Shown: positions 7,180 through 16,298, counted from the stretch's first letter. The stretch: DNA of 64,000 nt from an uncultured Bacteroidales bacterium (GCA_902785925.1 CADAAI010000003.1:61164-125163), one strand, 5' to 3'. Notes: a model not told the origin generated them from the sequence alone. Made by a program: numbers and translations.

Positions 7180-9276
7180 ATGGTAAACTTGGAGAAGCTA
7201 TATAAAGGACCAGCTTTAAAATCATATGCATATGAGGGCAAGTCCGTTGTGAAGTTCGCATCAATAGGTCTTTTTACAGACAAAGAGGTCTCTGAACGTT
7301 TGGATAACGTGTTAATTAATAAAATAGAGACTCAATTCTCATTACTGAAAGAACTGCGACATGAGCTATACGCGAATATTGATCAAAGCCAAGTGCCCAT
7401 TAACAATGAAAACATGAAGGCACTACTTGTGCAAGAAGATGAGAAATTCTCATATTTAAAAGAATTTGTTGCAGCTCTAAGAGTTAATGATAATAGCACG
7501 AATGACCTACATGACAAACAGTTTAAGAGTCAACGGAGGTCTATGAGGCTTATGAGAAACCGAATCAAGTATAATGATTTGGCAATTCAACATATATCAG
7601 AAGTACATGAAAATGTGACAAATATTTTAATTCAATTACTGCTTTTCTGGAAAAATAGTATTCTACCAAAAATTAAGGCAGAGGGTGATAGTTTCAATTC
7701 ATCTGATTTAGAAACATCTATTGTTGATCTTTTGAGTTATTGCTTTTCGAGTAGAGGTGGCGTTCAAGGATTAATTGAAGACTATCAAGAGTCTTACGAA
7801 TATTGTGTTCGCGACTCAGACATAATGCATTTTGATTACTGGGAGCGAATAAAGAATGAATTTGATGCTATTTCTTTTGAGGATTGTGAGGATCAATTAA
7901 TGTGGGAAAAATATGGAGAAGATATAGGAGGAGGCTACGATTCTAATGAGGAGATAACAGAAAGAGAAATAACGGCATTATTTAAACAAAAGCGATTTGG
8001 GCTGATTGATGCATACGTTGTGCGCCCGTATATAAAAATGTTAGTTTTTCTGCTGGTAAGACATAAATATTTTAACAGCCAGACTTCACTTTTTCAAATA
8101 ATCATCTCTACATTCATTAGCGCTAATGAAGAAGTACTCAAAAGATATAATCCTATTTTGTCTGCCGATAGTATTTTCGCAATTCTTAATAAAGATCACG
8201 AGATCGCAAAATTATTATTATATAGCCTTTATGCATGTGATGAGTTGACAATCGAAGGGTATGACAAATTATGTGTTGCTCTTGAGACAGAAAATCCTGA
8301 ATCAATTATGGAGGTTTTATGGGCTGAAAAAAGAGCAAGAATAATAATTGAACGATTTGAACCGTTCTTATCACTGGTAAATCTTATTAATCGTCGAGTT
8401 AATGGTGATGAGATTGTTTCAGAGGATAATCTCTCAAATATCTTAGAAGAATCTTTTAAATCAGCATTGAAATTTGATTCAACTCATGAAGTTAATAATA
8501 AAACTAAATACTTAACCATAGTTACAATTCATAACGCACTTATGGACAGTAAGGTGCTTAAAGCAGAAGAAGCCAATGCTTTATCATGTATTGTGACAGC
8601 TAACTCAAACTGCCTAGAGGAATACCAAGTGATGTTGCGGATGGCAAAGATTATGTTAATTGCTAAAGCAGAAACGAGCTCAGAAACACTGTCGGCTAAA
8701 ACGAACGTAGAAACGTCGCCTACTGATTATGAATCAAATGATATTGATATCACTAATAAAATAACAACAAAACAAGAGAAAGACAATATCAAATGTAGTA
8801 TTGACGCATCCTATATAAATAGTTATGATGTAGATAAATTGGTGAAGCTTCTAACCACATCTAATGAGTATACTGATAGGGCTTTCGTGACAATTGTTTC
8901 GAGTGGCACGCACGATGTCCAAACTTGTCTAAAGTATTTTTTTAGTAGCAGTCTCAAAGAGTTTATAGAGTGTAAGGACGCTTTACAGTTCAAGCTTAAA
9001 TGGATGCCCAAAAACATAGTTAGCTTAAAGTTGTTAATTAAACTCTTAATACACAAAAATGTAGCAAAAAATGAAGTTATTGATGAAAATAAATATGATG
9101 GTATTTCAGTTAAATTAAATAATCAAAATTTTGTTGAGTTTTGGGATCCAGTTAAAGATGTATTTGATTGCAAAACAATAATGAATGCTAGATTGGGAGA
9201 AGGTCGTTACAGGGATAATTACATAAAAGATTTGGAAACAATAGTTGAAATCGTTTATGCCTGTAAGATTAAATAA
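7180..9276 (+). CDS. unknown 698-residue protein, AT-rich orphan gene
   Basis: The ATG at 7180 is preferred over a TTG at 7123 that would add an unlikely hydrophobic stretch. The protein is predicted to be mostly helical, acidic and soluble, with no membrane segment, no nucleotide-binding loop and no catalytic motif that I can see. Residues about 510-560 are a Ser/Thr/Asn-rich linker (ETSSETLSAKTNVETS) between a large N-terminal helical part and a C-terminal domain. The gene is clearly more AT-rich than the genes on either side. It stands alone, facing away from the replication module, with 865 bp of regulatory-looking DNA before it. It could be a defence or host-takeover gene, but nothing in the sequence proves that. 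Confidence 0.55.
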   Translation: MVNLEKLYKGPALKSYAYEGKSVVKFASIGLFTDKEVSERLDNVLINKIETQFSLLKELRHELYANIDQSQVPINNENMKALLVQEDEKFSYLKEFVAALRVNDNSTNDLHDKQFKSQRRSMRLMRNRIKYNDLAIQHISEVHENVTNILIQLLLFWKNSILPKIKAEGDSFNSSDLETSIVDLLSYCFSSRGGVQGLIEDYQESYEYCVRDSDIMHFDYWERIKNEFDAISFEDCEDQLMWEKYGEDIGGGYDSNEEITEREITALFKQKRFGLIDAYVVRPYIKMLVFLLVRHKYFNSQTSLFQIIISTFISANEEVLKRYNPILSADSIFAILNKDHEIAKLLLYSLYACDELTIEGYDKLCVALETENPESIMEVLWAEKRARIIIERFEPFLSLVNLINRRVNGDEIVSEDNLSNILEESFKSALKFDSTHEVNNKTKYLTIVTIHNALMDSKVLKAEEANALSCIVTANSNCLEEYQVMLRMAKIMLIAKAETSSETLSAKTNVETSPTDYESNDIDITNKITTKQEKDNIKCSIDASYINSYDVDKLVKLLTTSNEYTDRAFVTIVSSGTHDVQTCLKYFFSSSLKEFIECKDALQFKLKWMPKNIVSLKLLIKLLIHKNVAKNEVIDENKYDGISVKLNNQNFVEFWDPVKDVFDCKTIMNARLGEGRYRDNYIKDLETIVEIVYACKIK

Positions 9277-9501
9277 TTATTTGTATAGTTATCTTATCAC
9301 TTTGTGTTGCATACAAATGTTCCGGCAATGTTCCAGTATAGTAAAACAAAAACATCACACATCTAACCTACATCGAGCAATGACACCTGAAAGCCCGTTA
9401 TTTCCTTATATATGAATATTTTTAACTGACCTTGGAACTGCTGGCAAATATGACCTGGCGGTGAGGTCAGAACAATATAAATAACAAAATATTAATAACC
9501 G

Positions 9502-9642
9502 ATGGCAGGACTTACCGGCGAAGAGTTGTTGAGCACCACCATCACACGAGCGCTTGCATCTTTATCATGCTGCCGGACTAATGACTCTGGCACTTGGTTT
9601 AGAGAGCTCGGAAGAAGCAGCGGAACCTTATCGAAGAGATAG
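9502..9642 (+). CDS. 46-residue small protein
   Basis: An ATG at 9502 follows ATTAATAACCG and opens a 46-codon frame with a Thr/Ser-rich peptide (starts MAGLTGEELLSTTITRALAS). Its TAG at 9640-9642 lies inside the terminator hairpin. A short dyad, TGACCT-N7-AGGTCA, lies 33 bp upstream at 9451-9469 and may be an operator. It is the first of a chain of very small genes. No family is recognised. Confidence 0.4.
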   Translation: MAGLTGEELLSTTITRALASLSCCRTNDSGTWFRELGRSSGTLSKR

Positions 9643-9660
9643 GGCTCCGCCTTCTTTTTT
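9612..9660 (+). terminator. intrinsic terminator, first of three similar ones
   Basis: GCGGAACCTTATC (9620-9632) pairs with GATAGGGCTCCGC (9638-9650) around a GAAGA loop, flanked by GAAG/CTTC and followed by TTTTTT. Confidence 0.8.
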
Positions 9661-9747
9661 GTCCCTTTGAGCCAAATTGAATAGCCCGTCATACCCTTAT
9701 AATTGAGAAATATAACATTATTATTAACGATAACAACAAGAGAGAGA

Positions 9748-9903
9748 ATGACAAAAACAATTAGAACAATCAACATTACTGGAGCAGTGCTATTGATTCT
9801 TAACATGGGATTCGAACTCCATGATAGAATAAAAGCATACTGCCAAAACAAGAAGCAAGAAAAACAAACCGATGACTCCACCAGAAACGACACCAAAGTC
9901 TAG
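9748..9903 (+). CDS. 51-residue single-span membrane protein
   Basis: The start at 9748 (MTKTIRTINITGAVLL) gives one membrane helix at about residues 8-22, followed by a charged tail rich in Lys, Gln and Asp. An upstream ATG at 9703 would put charged residues in front and is less likely. It overlaps the next gene by 32 bases. Small membrane proteins of this shape in phage-like gene runs are often holin- or entry-related, but no motif shows this here. Confidence 0.5.
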   Translation: MTKTIRTINITGAVLLILNMGFELHDRIKAYCQNKKQEKQTDDSTRNDTKV

Positions 9904-10027
9904 CAAGGGAGGAGAGAATATCATCGAACTTATTATTGCGGTAGCCGACTGTGTTGCCGCTTTATTGAAGAACTACAGCAAACTGGCGAAGGCTTGGAAC
10001 AAATTTAAGTCCAGACCACCGCCTTAA
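9872..10027 (+). CDS. 51-residue small protein overlapping the membrane-protein gene
   Basis: The ATG at 9872 lies inside the preceding gene, and the frame ends with TAA at 10025-10027, 28 bases before the DUF3871 gene. The peptide has a Pro/Thr-rich start (MTPPETTPKSSKGGENI), an amphipathic or weak membrane helix (IIELIIAVADCVAALL) and a basic, proline-ending tail. The tight packing and the GGAGAG stretch after its start favour a real gene. Function unknown. Confidence 0.45.
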   Translation: MTPPETTPKSSKGGENIIELIIAVADCVAALLKNYSKLAKAWNKFKSRPPP

Positions 10028-10055
10028 ACAACTAACCATTTAAGAAATAAGAGAA

Positions 10056-11066
10056 ATGGAAACAACCGAACAACTGAGCATCGTCAATCAACCAACTGTG
10101 ATGATGCCAAATCGACCGGCAGGAACGGAAACCGACCTGCCTGAAACTCATTTTATCGAGAGCAACACTCTGCCTATCACATTGGCGGAGCTCTCGGAGA
10201 AATCAATCGTTCCAACATTTGCCGACAACACTTTAACCATAAGCCATCAAAGCTTTATAAACAGCGTGTTGGAGGCAGGAGAAAATGTTTTTGGACAACT
10301 TACACCCGCAGACATCCGAGTTTCGCATCAAATCAATGGGCGAGTTCCCTCGGCTCTGCACAAGAAAACAAGCGAATTGAGAGAAAACGAGAAGACTATA
10401 TACTTCCAGCGCATGGGATTTATTGCCCACGTGGAAGGTCTTACTCGCAACATCAATGGCCAGCCGGTACACCTATGTATCGGCGGTGTGAGAGCTTACA
10501 ACGAAGACAAACTATTTGGACGGCAATCCCCAATGAAATTCAAGTTTTTCGTGGGATGGACCGTCAAAGTTTGCACCAATCTCTGTTTATCTTGCGATGG
10601 ATTTACAGGGAACACCGACTGTATGACCTCATCCGACATCAAGGATAAGGCCACACAACTTTTCAGCGGATTCGAGCCCAAAATGGAAGAGAATCTGCAA
10701 CTGCTGGAGAACCTGGGCAACACCATGATCTCCGAAGAGCAATTCTGCAAGGTGATTGGGCGGCTACGCCTTTACCAGGCCCTGCCAACCAGCATCAAAT
10801 CAGAACTCGAATTACCCGACATCATACTGGGCGATTCACTTGTTAACGCTGCCGTGAGAGGCTATGTCGACAATCCCAATTTCAGGAAGGAGCCTGACAC
10901 CGACATGATTACCTTATGGCAGATGCTCCAGCTATTGAATGAGGCTGCAAAGCTGACATATTTAGATAAATGGCTTGAGCGTAACCAAAATTGCACCGAC
11001 TTTTGTTTAGGACTGCAACAGACGATAGAAGGCATCAACACCGACTATTCCTGGTTCCTGAACTGA
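10056..11066 (+). CDS. DUF3871 family protein
   Basis: The protein has 336 residues and matches the DUF3871 family of Bacteroidetes mobile elements in length and layout. It has a variable N-terminus of about 55 residues, a segment with PSALHKKTSELRENEKT near 107-123, a Cys-containing core (VCTNLCLSCDGF near 170-181) and a helical C-terminal half. The role of the family is not known. It commonly sits with recombination and anti-restriction genes of conjugative or phage-like elements, as here, where it precedes an ERF annealing protein and a nuclease. Confidence 0.7.
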   Translation: METTEQLSIVNQPTVMMPNRPAGTETDLPETHFIESNTLPITLAELSEKSIVPTFADNTLTISHQSFINSVLEAGENVFGQLTPADIRVSHQINGRVPSALHKKTSELRENEKTIYFQRMGFIAHVEGLTRNINGQPVHLCIGGVRAYNEDKLFGRQSPMKFKFFVGWTVKVCTNLCLSCDGFTGNTDCMTSSDIKDKATQLFSGFEPKMEENLQLLENLGNTMISEEQFCKVIGRLRLYQALPTSIKSELELPDIILGDSLVNAAVRGYVDNPNFRKEPDTDMITLWQMLQLLNEAAKLTYLDKWLERNQNCTDFCLGLQQTIEGINTDYSWFLN

Positions 11067-11120
11067 GAAACGACAACAACTACGAAGCAACGAGGCACGA
11101 AAACCTCAATTGCTCCCGAA

Positions 11121-11160
11121 GAGGGGGTTATCACTATTAACGTGATGGCCTCCTCTTTTT
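11121..11160 (+). terminator. intrinsic terminator, second of three similar ones
   Basis: AGAGGGGGTTATCAC (11121-11135) pairs over 15 bp with GTGATGGCCTCCTCT (11143-11157), followed by TTTTTC. It separates DUF3871 from the ERF gene. Confidence 0.85.
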
Positions 11161-11205
11161 CATTTGACAATCAACCATTTTATTAACAATTTAATTTTCA
11201 ACAAC

Positions 11206-11835
11206 ATGGAAGATCTTTTGAAATCGCTGATCTATATTCAGCAGAATTTGACCGTTCCCAAAGACCAATTCAACAGCTTTGGAAAATTTCACTATCGTAG
11301 CCTTGAGTCAATCTTGGCTGCATTAAAGCCGTTATTGGCCGAAAAGCATTGTGGAATCCGTTTCGCTGACGAGGTAGTCGAGCATGGAGGCCGCACTTTT
11401 GTAAAAACGACACTGACTTTCTTCAACGAGAAAGGCGTGAGCTTAAGCACAACCGCCGAAGCTGAGCATTCACAACAAAAAACGGGAATGGACAGTGCTC
11501 AAATAACCGGAGCAGCAAGTTCTTATTGTCGCAAATACTGCCTTGGAGCATTGTTCATGATAGATGATGCTAAAGATGCTGATACAGATTCTTACCATCA
11601 GCAAACACAGCCGAGAAAGGCAACTGCACAACGACGTACCACAATCAAGGCATCAGCACCTGCACCGGTCGCCAACCCACGTTACACCGCAATAGAGAAG
11701 GCTCTGAAAGAATGCACTGATATCGACCAGTTAATAGACCTATATGAGCAGCATAAAAACGAGGTGGAGGCGAATCCAGATATCAAAAGCCTTTTTTCAG
11801 AGAGAAAGCGGGCGCTTCGTGTGATAACTTTCTAA
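11206..11835 (+). CDS. ERF-family single-strand annealing protein
   Basis: The protein has 209 residues from the ATG at 11206. The N-terminal half matches the ERF superfamily: SFGKFHYRSLESILAALKPLL at about 24-44, then the conserved SAQITGAASSYCRKYCLGALF at about 97-117, then DDAKDAD at 120-126. ERF proteins anneal complementary single strands during recombination and circularisation of phage genomes. The C-terminal 80 residues are a Thr/Ala-rich linker and a helical region, usual for the family. The neighbouring nuclease gene suggests an exonuclease-annealase pair like lambda Exo-Beta. Confidence 0.8.
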   Translation: MEDLLKSLIYIQQNLTVPKDQFNSFGKFHYRSLESILAALKPLLAEKHCGIRFADEVVEHGGRTFVKTTLTFFNEKGVSLSTTAEAEHSQQKTGMDSAQITGAASSYCRKYCLGALFMIDDAKDADTDSYHQQTQPRKATAQRRTTIKASAPAPVANPRYTAIEKALKECTDIDQLIDLYEQHKNEVEANPDIKSLFSERKRALRVITF

Positions 11836-11848
11836 CAAGGGAATCATT

Positions 11849-12778
11849 ATGGACACTATCCAACTAAATGAATCTGGTGTAGTCTTCAATCGAGAAGCAC
11901 ACACCTATGAATTGAACGGGAAATATCTCAGTGGCATTACCGACATGCTGCACCGTCAGCTGTTTCCCAACGAATTTGATGGAGTGCCAGAGGAAGCAAT
12001 TCAACAAGCGGCACTCTATGGCACTTCGGTCCACACGAGCATCGAGCAATTCGACAGTTCCTGGACCAATGACGGAACGCAAGAAGTGGCTGACTACATT
12101 GATATCTGCCACAATAATGCACTGACCCATGAACGCTCCGAGTACTGTGTTACCGATGGAGCAAACTGGGCAAGTAACATTGACAAGGTATTCAGACTAT
12201 CTTCAGACACCTTTGCATTGGCCGACATCAAGACCTTTGGCACGATGACAGCCGACAAGCAAGAGAAGGCGCGCTGGCAACTTTCCATTTATGCGTACCT
12301 TTTTGAACTACAGAATCCGAATGCAACCGTGGGAAACCTCTACATCATCCACCTGCGAAATAAAATCAAAGCAGATGGGAGCACAGACCACATAGCAAAC
12401 CTGATCGAAGTGGACCGCATCCCAAGTGAGGTCTGCAAGAAACTGCTCGACACTGATTTGGCAGGAGAACAATTTGAGAATCCTTTCACCAAGATTCCAG
12501 CCGACATCGCAGAGCAGGAAGAAGAAATCCGCTACCTCATGCAGACCAAGAGAGATGCTGAGGAGCGACTCAATGAATTGAAAGCTTCTATCCTTGAACG
12601 GATGGAGGCTACACAAGCAAGGACATGGAGCACCGAGACGATGAAGCTGACACGAAAACTTCCATCTACGCGCTCCAGCTTTGACCTGAACCGATTTAAG
12701 GGCGACTACCCGGAGCTTGATTACAGCTCCTACATGAGGACATCAACCGTGGGGAGCAGCCTATTGATCACCATCTGA
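11849..12778 (+). CDS. PD-(D/E)XK nuclease, probable partner of ERF
   Basis: The protein has 309 residues. The motifs of the RecB/Cas4-like nuclease fold are visible in order: GTSVH at 58-62, ASNIDKVF at 108-115 with D112, ADIKTF at 125-130 (D126-x-K128), and QLSIYAY at 144-150 (the Q-x3-Y motif). The C-terminal part has a coiled coil at about 225-255 and a small basic end. It starts 13 bases after ERF and faces the same way, so the two are probably co-transcribed and work together in end resection and annealing. Confidence 0.75.
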   Translation: MDTIQLNESGVVFNREAHTYELNGKYLSGITDMLHRQLFPNEFDGVPEEAIQQAALYGTSVHTSIEQFDSSWTNDGTQEVADYIDICHNNALTHERSEYCVTDGANWASNIDKVFRLSSDTFALADIKTFGTMTADKQEKARWQLSIYAYLFELQNPNATVGNLYIIHLRNKIKADGSTDHIANLIEVDRIPSEVCKKLLDTDLAGEQFENPFTKIPADIAEQEEEIRYLMQTKRDAEERLNELKASILERMEATQARTWSTETMKLTRKLPSTRSSFDLNRFKGDYPELDYSSYMRTSTVGSSLLITI

Positions 12779-12814
12779 ACGAAACCTGAGGAACAACAAC
12801 CTCACCCGTTCGCC

Positions 12815-12855
12815 GAAGAGGAGGACATCACACTTGCGTGGTGCCCTCCTTCTTC
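12815..12855 (+). terminator. intrinsic terminator, third of three similar ones
   Basis: GAAGAGGAGGACATCAC (12815-12831) pairs with GTGGTGCCCTCCTTCTTC (12838-12855) with one bulge and one mismatch. The flanks resemble those of the terminator at 11121-11160. Confidence 0.75.
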
Positions 12856-12896
12856 ATTTGAACAAACTATTTATCAACATTTTAAAGACAAGAACA

Positions 12897-14327
12897 ATGT
12901 ACAGAATAAAATCATTTTCAAACGCTCGAGAATTTCAAGAGCTTTTCGGAGTTCAAGAGCATGGTAACGGTGTAAAATCACGCCGTAATCGAATTCTACT
13001 GGCATTACTGAAACATAAACCATTATGGTCGTGGTGCCGCGAGAATAACAACTGGGACCTTCTCGCTATCAAGAGCATGGCTGAGTTAAAAAAAACTTTA
13101 ATCGACACTATGGCTTACTTGGGTGTCGAGCAAGGAATGAGATATAAAGTCGAGCTCAACAAGACGACTTTCCGCAGTAACATTTACAGTACCGATGAGT
13201 ACAATGGAATTCCAGAAGACGGCAGTTGCAGCTATGTGAGATATGTGAACCATAGTAATAACAATGGCATTTTCAAAATGAGAGCCGGAAGGTTTTTCGC
13301 TAAAATCATAGGTGAAACCACTTTAGGGCAGGCTTTGCCCCAGCAGGTGACTACATGGCTATGTGAGGAGTTCGCCGCCGACTGGGAGATTTATATGAGT
13401 GGCACTCTGCCAGAATTCACCCTTCATGTGGACGATGACTTCAAACGCATCTACAGCTCTGATGATTGCGCCGATGATTTCGGTTCATGCATGGAAGATA
13501 AGGGCTTTTACAGCTTCTATGAGGATTCGGTCTCAGCCAAAGCGGCTTATCTGACCAATAAAGAAGGATTGGTGATAGCACGATGTGTAATATTCACCGA
13601 TGTCTATGATGATGAAGGCAACAAATATGTGCTTGCCGAGCGACAATACTCTGTTGACGGGAAAGACATCCTTAAGCGTGTGCTGATAGAGCAACTGAAG
13701 AAGACCGACAAGATAAAAATCGACGGTTTTAAGCAGATTGGTGCTGGATGTTCAGATGTAAGGACTTTTGTCGGTGTAAACGGAGAATCATTATGCGACA
13801 AGAGGTTTGAGATAAAGTGCGACCTGGAATGGGACTCAGTACTGTCTTATCAAGACAGCTTTCGCTACTTCAACATGAGTGAGAAGAAAGCATATAACCA
13901 CGCAAACAAGCATTTTGACTATGTTCTTGACACCACTTGCGGCAGTTTGGAAAACGCCGAGTGTGACGATGATGAAGAAGAAATGTTCTACGCTGATTAT
14001 CAAGATCGCGATGCCTATGAGATAGTGGATGTCTATTTTCACGGCGACACTATCACCTGTGACGCCGATTGTCTCGAGGATTTTGTTTATTTCAACAACG
14101 AATACTACCACTCAGAGGACGACTTGACTTCTTGCCCTGAATGCAAGGAGCGTATGCTGTCACCCGACTACTATGCAGATGAGCTGCATTACAGCAGCAT
14201 CACCAACAGACACTATTGCTGCCAGTCATGCCAAGAGAAGGCTGAGCAGAGATATAAAGAGGAGAGAGAACGTGAAACCAGCCAAATCCTTGAGACCGTT
14301 GAGGAAGAGGCTTTAATAGCTGTGTAA
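12897..14327 (+). CDS. unknown 476-residue protein with C-terminal zinc ribbon
   Basis: Translation probably starts at ATG 12897. Near the end, C413-x2-C416 (SCPECKERM) and C442-x2-C445 (YCCQSCQEK) can bind one zinc ion, and a charged helix follows. The rest is acidic, with a region at about 330-400 very rich in Asp and Glu. It is followed with only 4 bases between by the metallopeptidase gene. I recognise no family; phage-encoded proteins with a terminal zinc ribbon often bind nucleic acid or other proteins. Confidence 0.55.
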   Translation: MYRIKSFSNAREFQELFGVQEHGNGVKSRRNRILLALLKHKPLWSWCRENNNWDLLAIKSMAELKKTLIDTMAYLGVEQGMRYKVELNKTTFRSNIYSTDEYNGIPEDGSCSYVRYVNHSNNNGIFKMRAGRFFAKIIGETTLGQALPQQVTTWLCEEFAADWEIYMSGTLPEFTLHVDDDFKRIYSSDDCADDFGSCMEDKGFYSFYEDSVSAKAAYLTNKEGLVIARCVIFTDVYDDEGNKYVLAERQYSVDGKDILKRVLIEQLKKTDKIKIDGFKQIGAGCSDVRTFVGVNGESLCDKRFEIKCDLEWDSVLSYQDSFRYFNMSEKKAYNHANKHFDYVLDTTCGSLENAECDDDEEEMFYADYQDRDAYEIVDVYFHGDTITCDADCLEDFVYFNNEYYHSEDDLTSCPECKERMLSPDYYADELHYSSITNRHYCCQSCQEKAEQRYKEERERETSQILETVEEEALIAV

Positions 14328-14331
14328 CGAC

Positions 14332-15291
14332 ATGGAATTACTGAAAAAATTGTACTCGATCCACAGTCATAGTGGAAGAGAGAAAAAAATGATTCGCTTC
14401 ATTGTATATTGGATTAAGACCAACGTGAAGGAAGCAAGAATCAAAATTGACAAAATTGGAAACATATTCGTCACCAAAGGCAATGAAGATACATATCCCT
14501 GTCTTGTGGCGCACATGGATGAGGTTCATGGCAAAAAGCCAAAAGACTTCGAAGTAATAGAAACCAAAGATATTCTGTTTGGATGGTCTTATGGGGCCAA
14601 GGATTTCATAGGAATTGGTGCCGACGACAAATCAGGCATATGGGTTTCGCTTGTGAGTCTTAAGAAATACGACAACATCAAGGTGGCTTTATTCGTGAGT
14701 GAAGAGGTGGGCTGCATTGGCAGCTCGAAATGCGACCTGAGTTTTTTCACCGACTGTCGCTATATATTACAATGTGACCGTCGAGGTTCAGATGATTTCA
14801 TCACTCATATTGGTGGAACAGAGCTTTGCAGCAAGGAATTCATTGCCGCGACAGGTTTTGAGAACTACGGGTACCATCAGGAGATGGGAATGATGACCGA
14901 TGTACTCACTTTGAAAGAGCGAGGTCTTGAGGTGTCGTGCTGCAACATCAGCTGCGGGTATTACGAGCCGCATACTTCAAGAGAATATACGGTGAAGCCA
15001 GACCTGCTCAACTGCCTGCACTTTGTGGAGCATATCATTGAGAATTGTAAAGAGGTCTATCCACATCAATATGAGTATACCTGGGACACTGGTTTTTATG
15101 ATGACTTATATGACTTCTACTATGATGACGTGTATAACCTCTTGACTAATCATCCCGATTTGAGTTTTGATGAAATTTGTGGGGCCTTCAAAGACTACTA
15201 TCCTCAAGCTAATCTTCAAGAACTGGAGATGACCTACGAGATGGCAAAACAAGACATTGAATATTGGAAATCAAAAGATTATGAAAACTGA
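14332..15291 (+). CDS. M20/M28-like zinc aminopeptidase on a mobile element
   Basis: The protein has 319 residues, shorter than cellular M20 enzymes. The metal ligands can be lined up: H61-M-D63 (VAHMDEVH), D98 in GADDKSG, E124-E125 in EEVGC, D149 in CDRRG, and H214 in EPHTS. These match the two-zinc centre of the M20/M28/M42 clan, which removes residues from peptides. There is no signal peptide, so it acts in the cytoplasm. The last 70 residues are Asp/Tyr-rich and unlike the clan. Its place among replication and recombination genes is unusual for a peptidase. Confidence 0.7.
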   Translation: MELLKKLYSIHSHSGREKKMIRFIVYWIKTNVKEARIKIDKIGNIFVTKGNEDTYPCLVAHMDEVHGKKPKDFEVIETKDILFGWSYGAKDFIGIGADDKSGIWVSLVSLKKYDNIKVALFVSEEVGCIGSSKCDLSFFTDCRYILQCDRRGSDDFITHIGGTELCSKEFIAATGFENYGYHQEMGMMTDVLTLKERGLEVSCCNISCGYYEPHTSREYTVKPDLLNCLHFVEHIIENCKEVYPHQYEYTWDTGFYDDLYDFYYDDVYNLLTNHPDLSFDEICGAFKDYYPQANLQELEMTYEMAKQDIEYWKSKDYEN

Positions 15292-15571
15292 CAAAATTCA
15301 ACAAAGCCGCGAATATCAAGCGGCAAAACAACTTGAGAGTGCATTGAACGACTATGGCTTCAATCCCGACCGATTCACAGCAGCAATTCCTTCGTTTCAC
15401 AAGACGCTGGAACAAAGCTTTATGAGACTCATCATCGCCTGTATCAAATTCATGGCCAATGATTCAAACCGATTTATTGACTTGCGAAACCAGGGCGCAC
15501 ACAAGGCTGCAGCAATCCTTGCCCAAGCACTGGAGGAGCACAAAGACGAAATTTATTTACCATTCATTTAA
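15281..15571 (+). CDS. 96-residue helical protein
   Basis: The ATG at 15281 overlaps the end of the peptidase gene by 11 bases, so the two are likely translated together. The product is predicted to be all-helical and amphipathic, with no cysteine-rich, membrane or catalytic features. Function unknown. Length and position fit a small accessory protein of the element. Confidence 0.5.
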   Translation: MKTDKIQQSREYQAAKQLESALNDYGFNPDRFTAAIPSFHKTLEQSFMRLIIACIKFMANDSNRFIDLRNQGAHKAAAILAQALEEHKDEIYLPFI

Positions 15572-15583
15572 AATCAACTTATT

Positions 15584-16063
15584 ATGAACATCAACATCGA
15601 AATTTTCAAACGCTATGCACCTGGGAAGAAACTCAGAATCATCAAGGAGCTTAGCGATCAAGAACTGTTGGCAATCTCGACAGAGACTGTAACACGCATC
15701 ATCAAGGAGGAGGGGGCAAACTTCTACAAATCGAGAGACAAGCGACTCAACGTTTCGCCCAAATTCAAGACCGGCAACAACTGGGACAGCACTTTCACTG
15801 GAGTGGAGCTTATTAAAGGTAAACTTTATGTAAGCCTTTATGTCCAGTATTCTAACACCGATACTGAAGTTACCGAAACATATGCTAAGTTTTTCTCAAT
15901 GGGAGAATATCGTGGTTTTGTTCACTACGAGGACCGTTATGGGAACCCTCAAACCGATTACTTCACCTATTCACAGAGCGATAAAGCAAGATCTATCAAG
16001 TCTTTACTGCTCGAGTATGTACAACGCAAATACAAACTCAACGACAATGGCAACCAAGAATAA
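15584..16063 (+). CDS. unknown 159-residue protein
   Basis: This gene starts 12 bases after the previous one and overlaps the next by 17 bases. The product has a helical N-terminus (DQELLAISTETVTRIIKEEG), then a region rich in strands and aromatics (GKLYVSLYVQYSNTDTEVTE, then YFTYSQSD), then a basic helix. I recognise no family. Confidence 0.5.
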   Translation: MNINIEIFKRYAPGKKLRIIKELSDQELLAISTETVTRIIKEEGANFYKSRDKRLNVSPKFKTGNNWDSTFTGVELIKGKLYVSLYVQYSNTDTEVTETYAKFFSMGEYRGFVHYEDRYGNPQTDYFTYSQSDKARSIKSLLLEYVQRKYKLNDNGNQE

Positions 16064-16298
16064 AAACAAAAAGCTCACCATCAAATATTGGTGCAGTCTA
16101 TCGAGAAGTTCAAGGGAGCGGGCATTGAAATATTGCTACCCGATTCACCCAAGTATTGTCTCTCTTCTGCTTGATGAGAGACCTACAACGAGTGAGATCA
16201 AAAACGGCTTTTGGTCTGTTGTTTTCAGGAAAATCACTATTCCTGCCGACAACCAATTCTACAAGACCTGTTTTATGAACGAGACTTATTTGGCATAG
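16047..16298 (+). CDS. unknown 83-residue basic protein
   Basis: The ATG at 16047 (MATKNKNKKLTIKYW) overlaps the end of the preceding gene in another frame, which supports this start over longer versions of the frame. The product is basic and has a segment LDERPTTSEIKNGFWSVVF. It is the last gene of the compact plus-strand run before the recombinase. Function unknown. Confidence 0.45.
   Translation: MATKNKNKKLTIKYWCSLSRSSRERALKYCYPIHPSIVSLLLDERPTTSEIKNGFWSVVFRKITIPADNQFYKTCFMNETYLA

Noticed and set aside
9492..9896. 134-codon frame on the minus strand
   Set aside because: It lies opposite two well-packed small plus-strand genes and a plus-strand terminator, and its product has no protein-like pattern.
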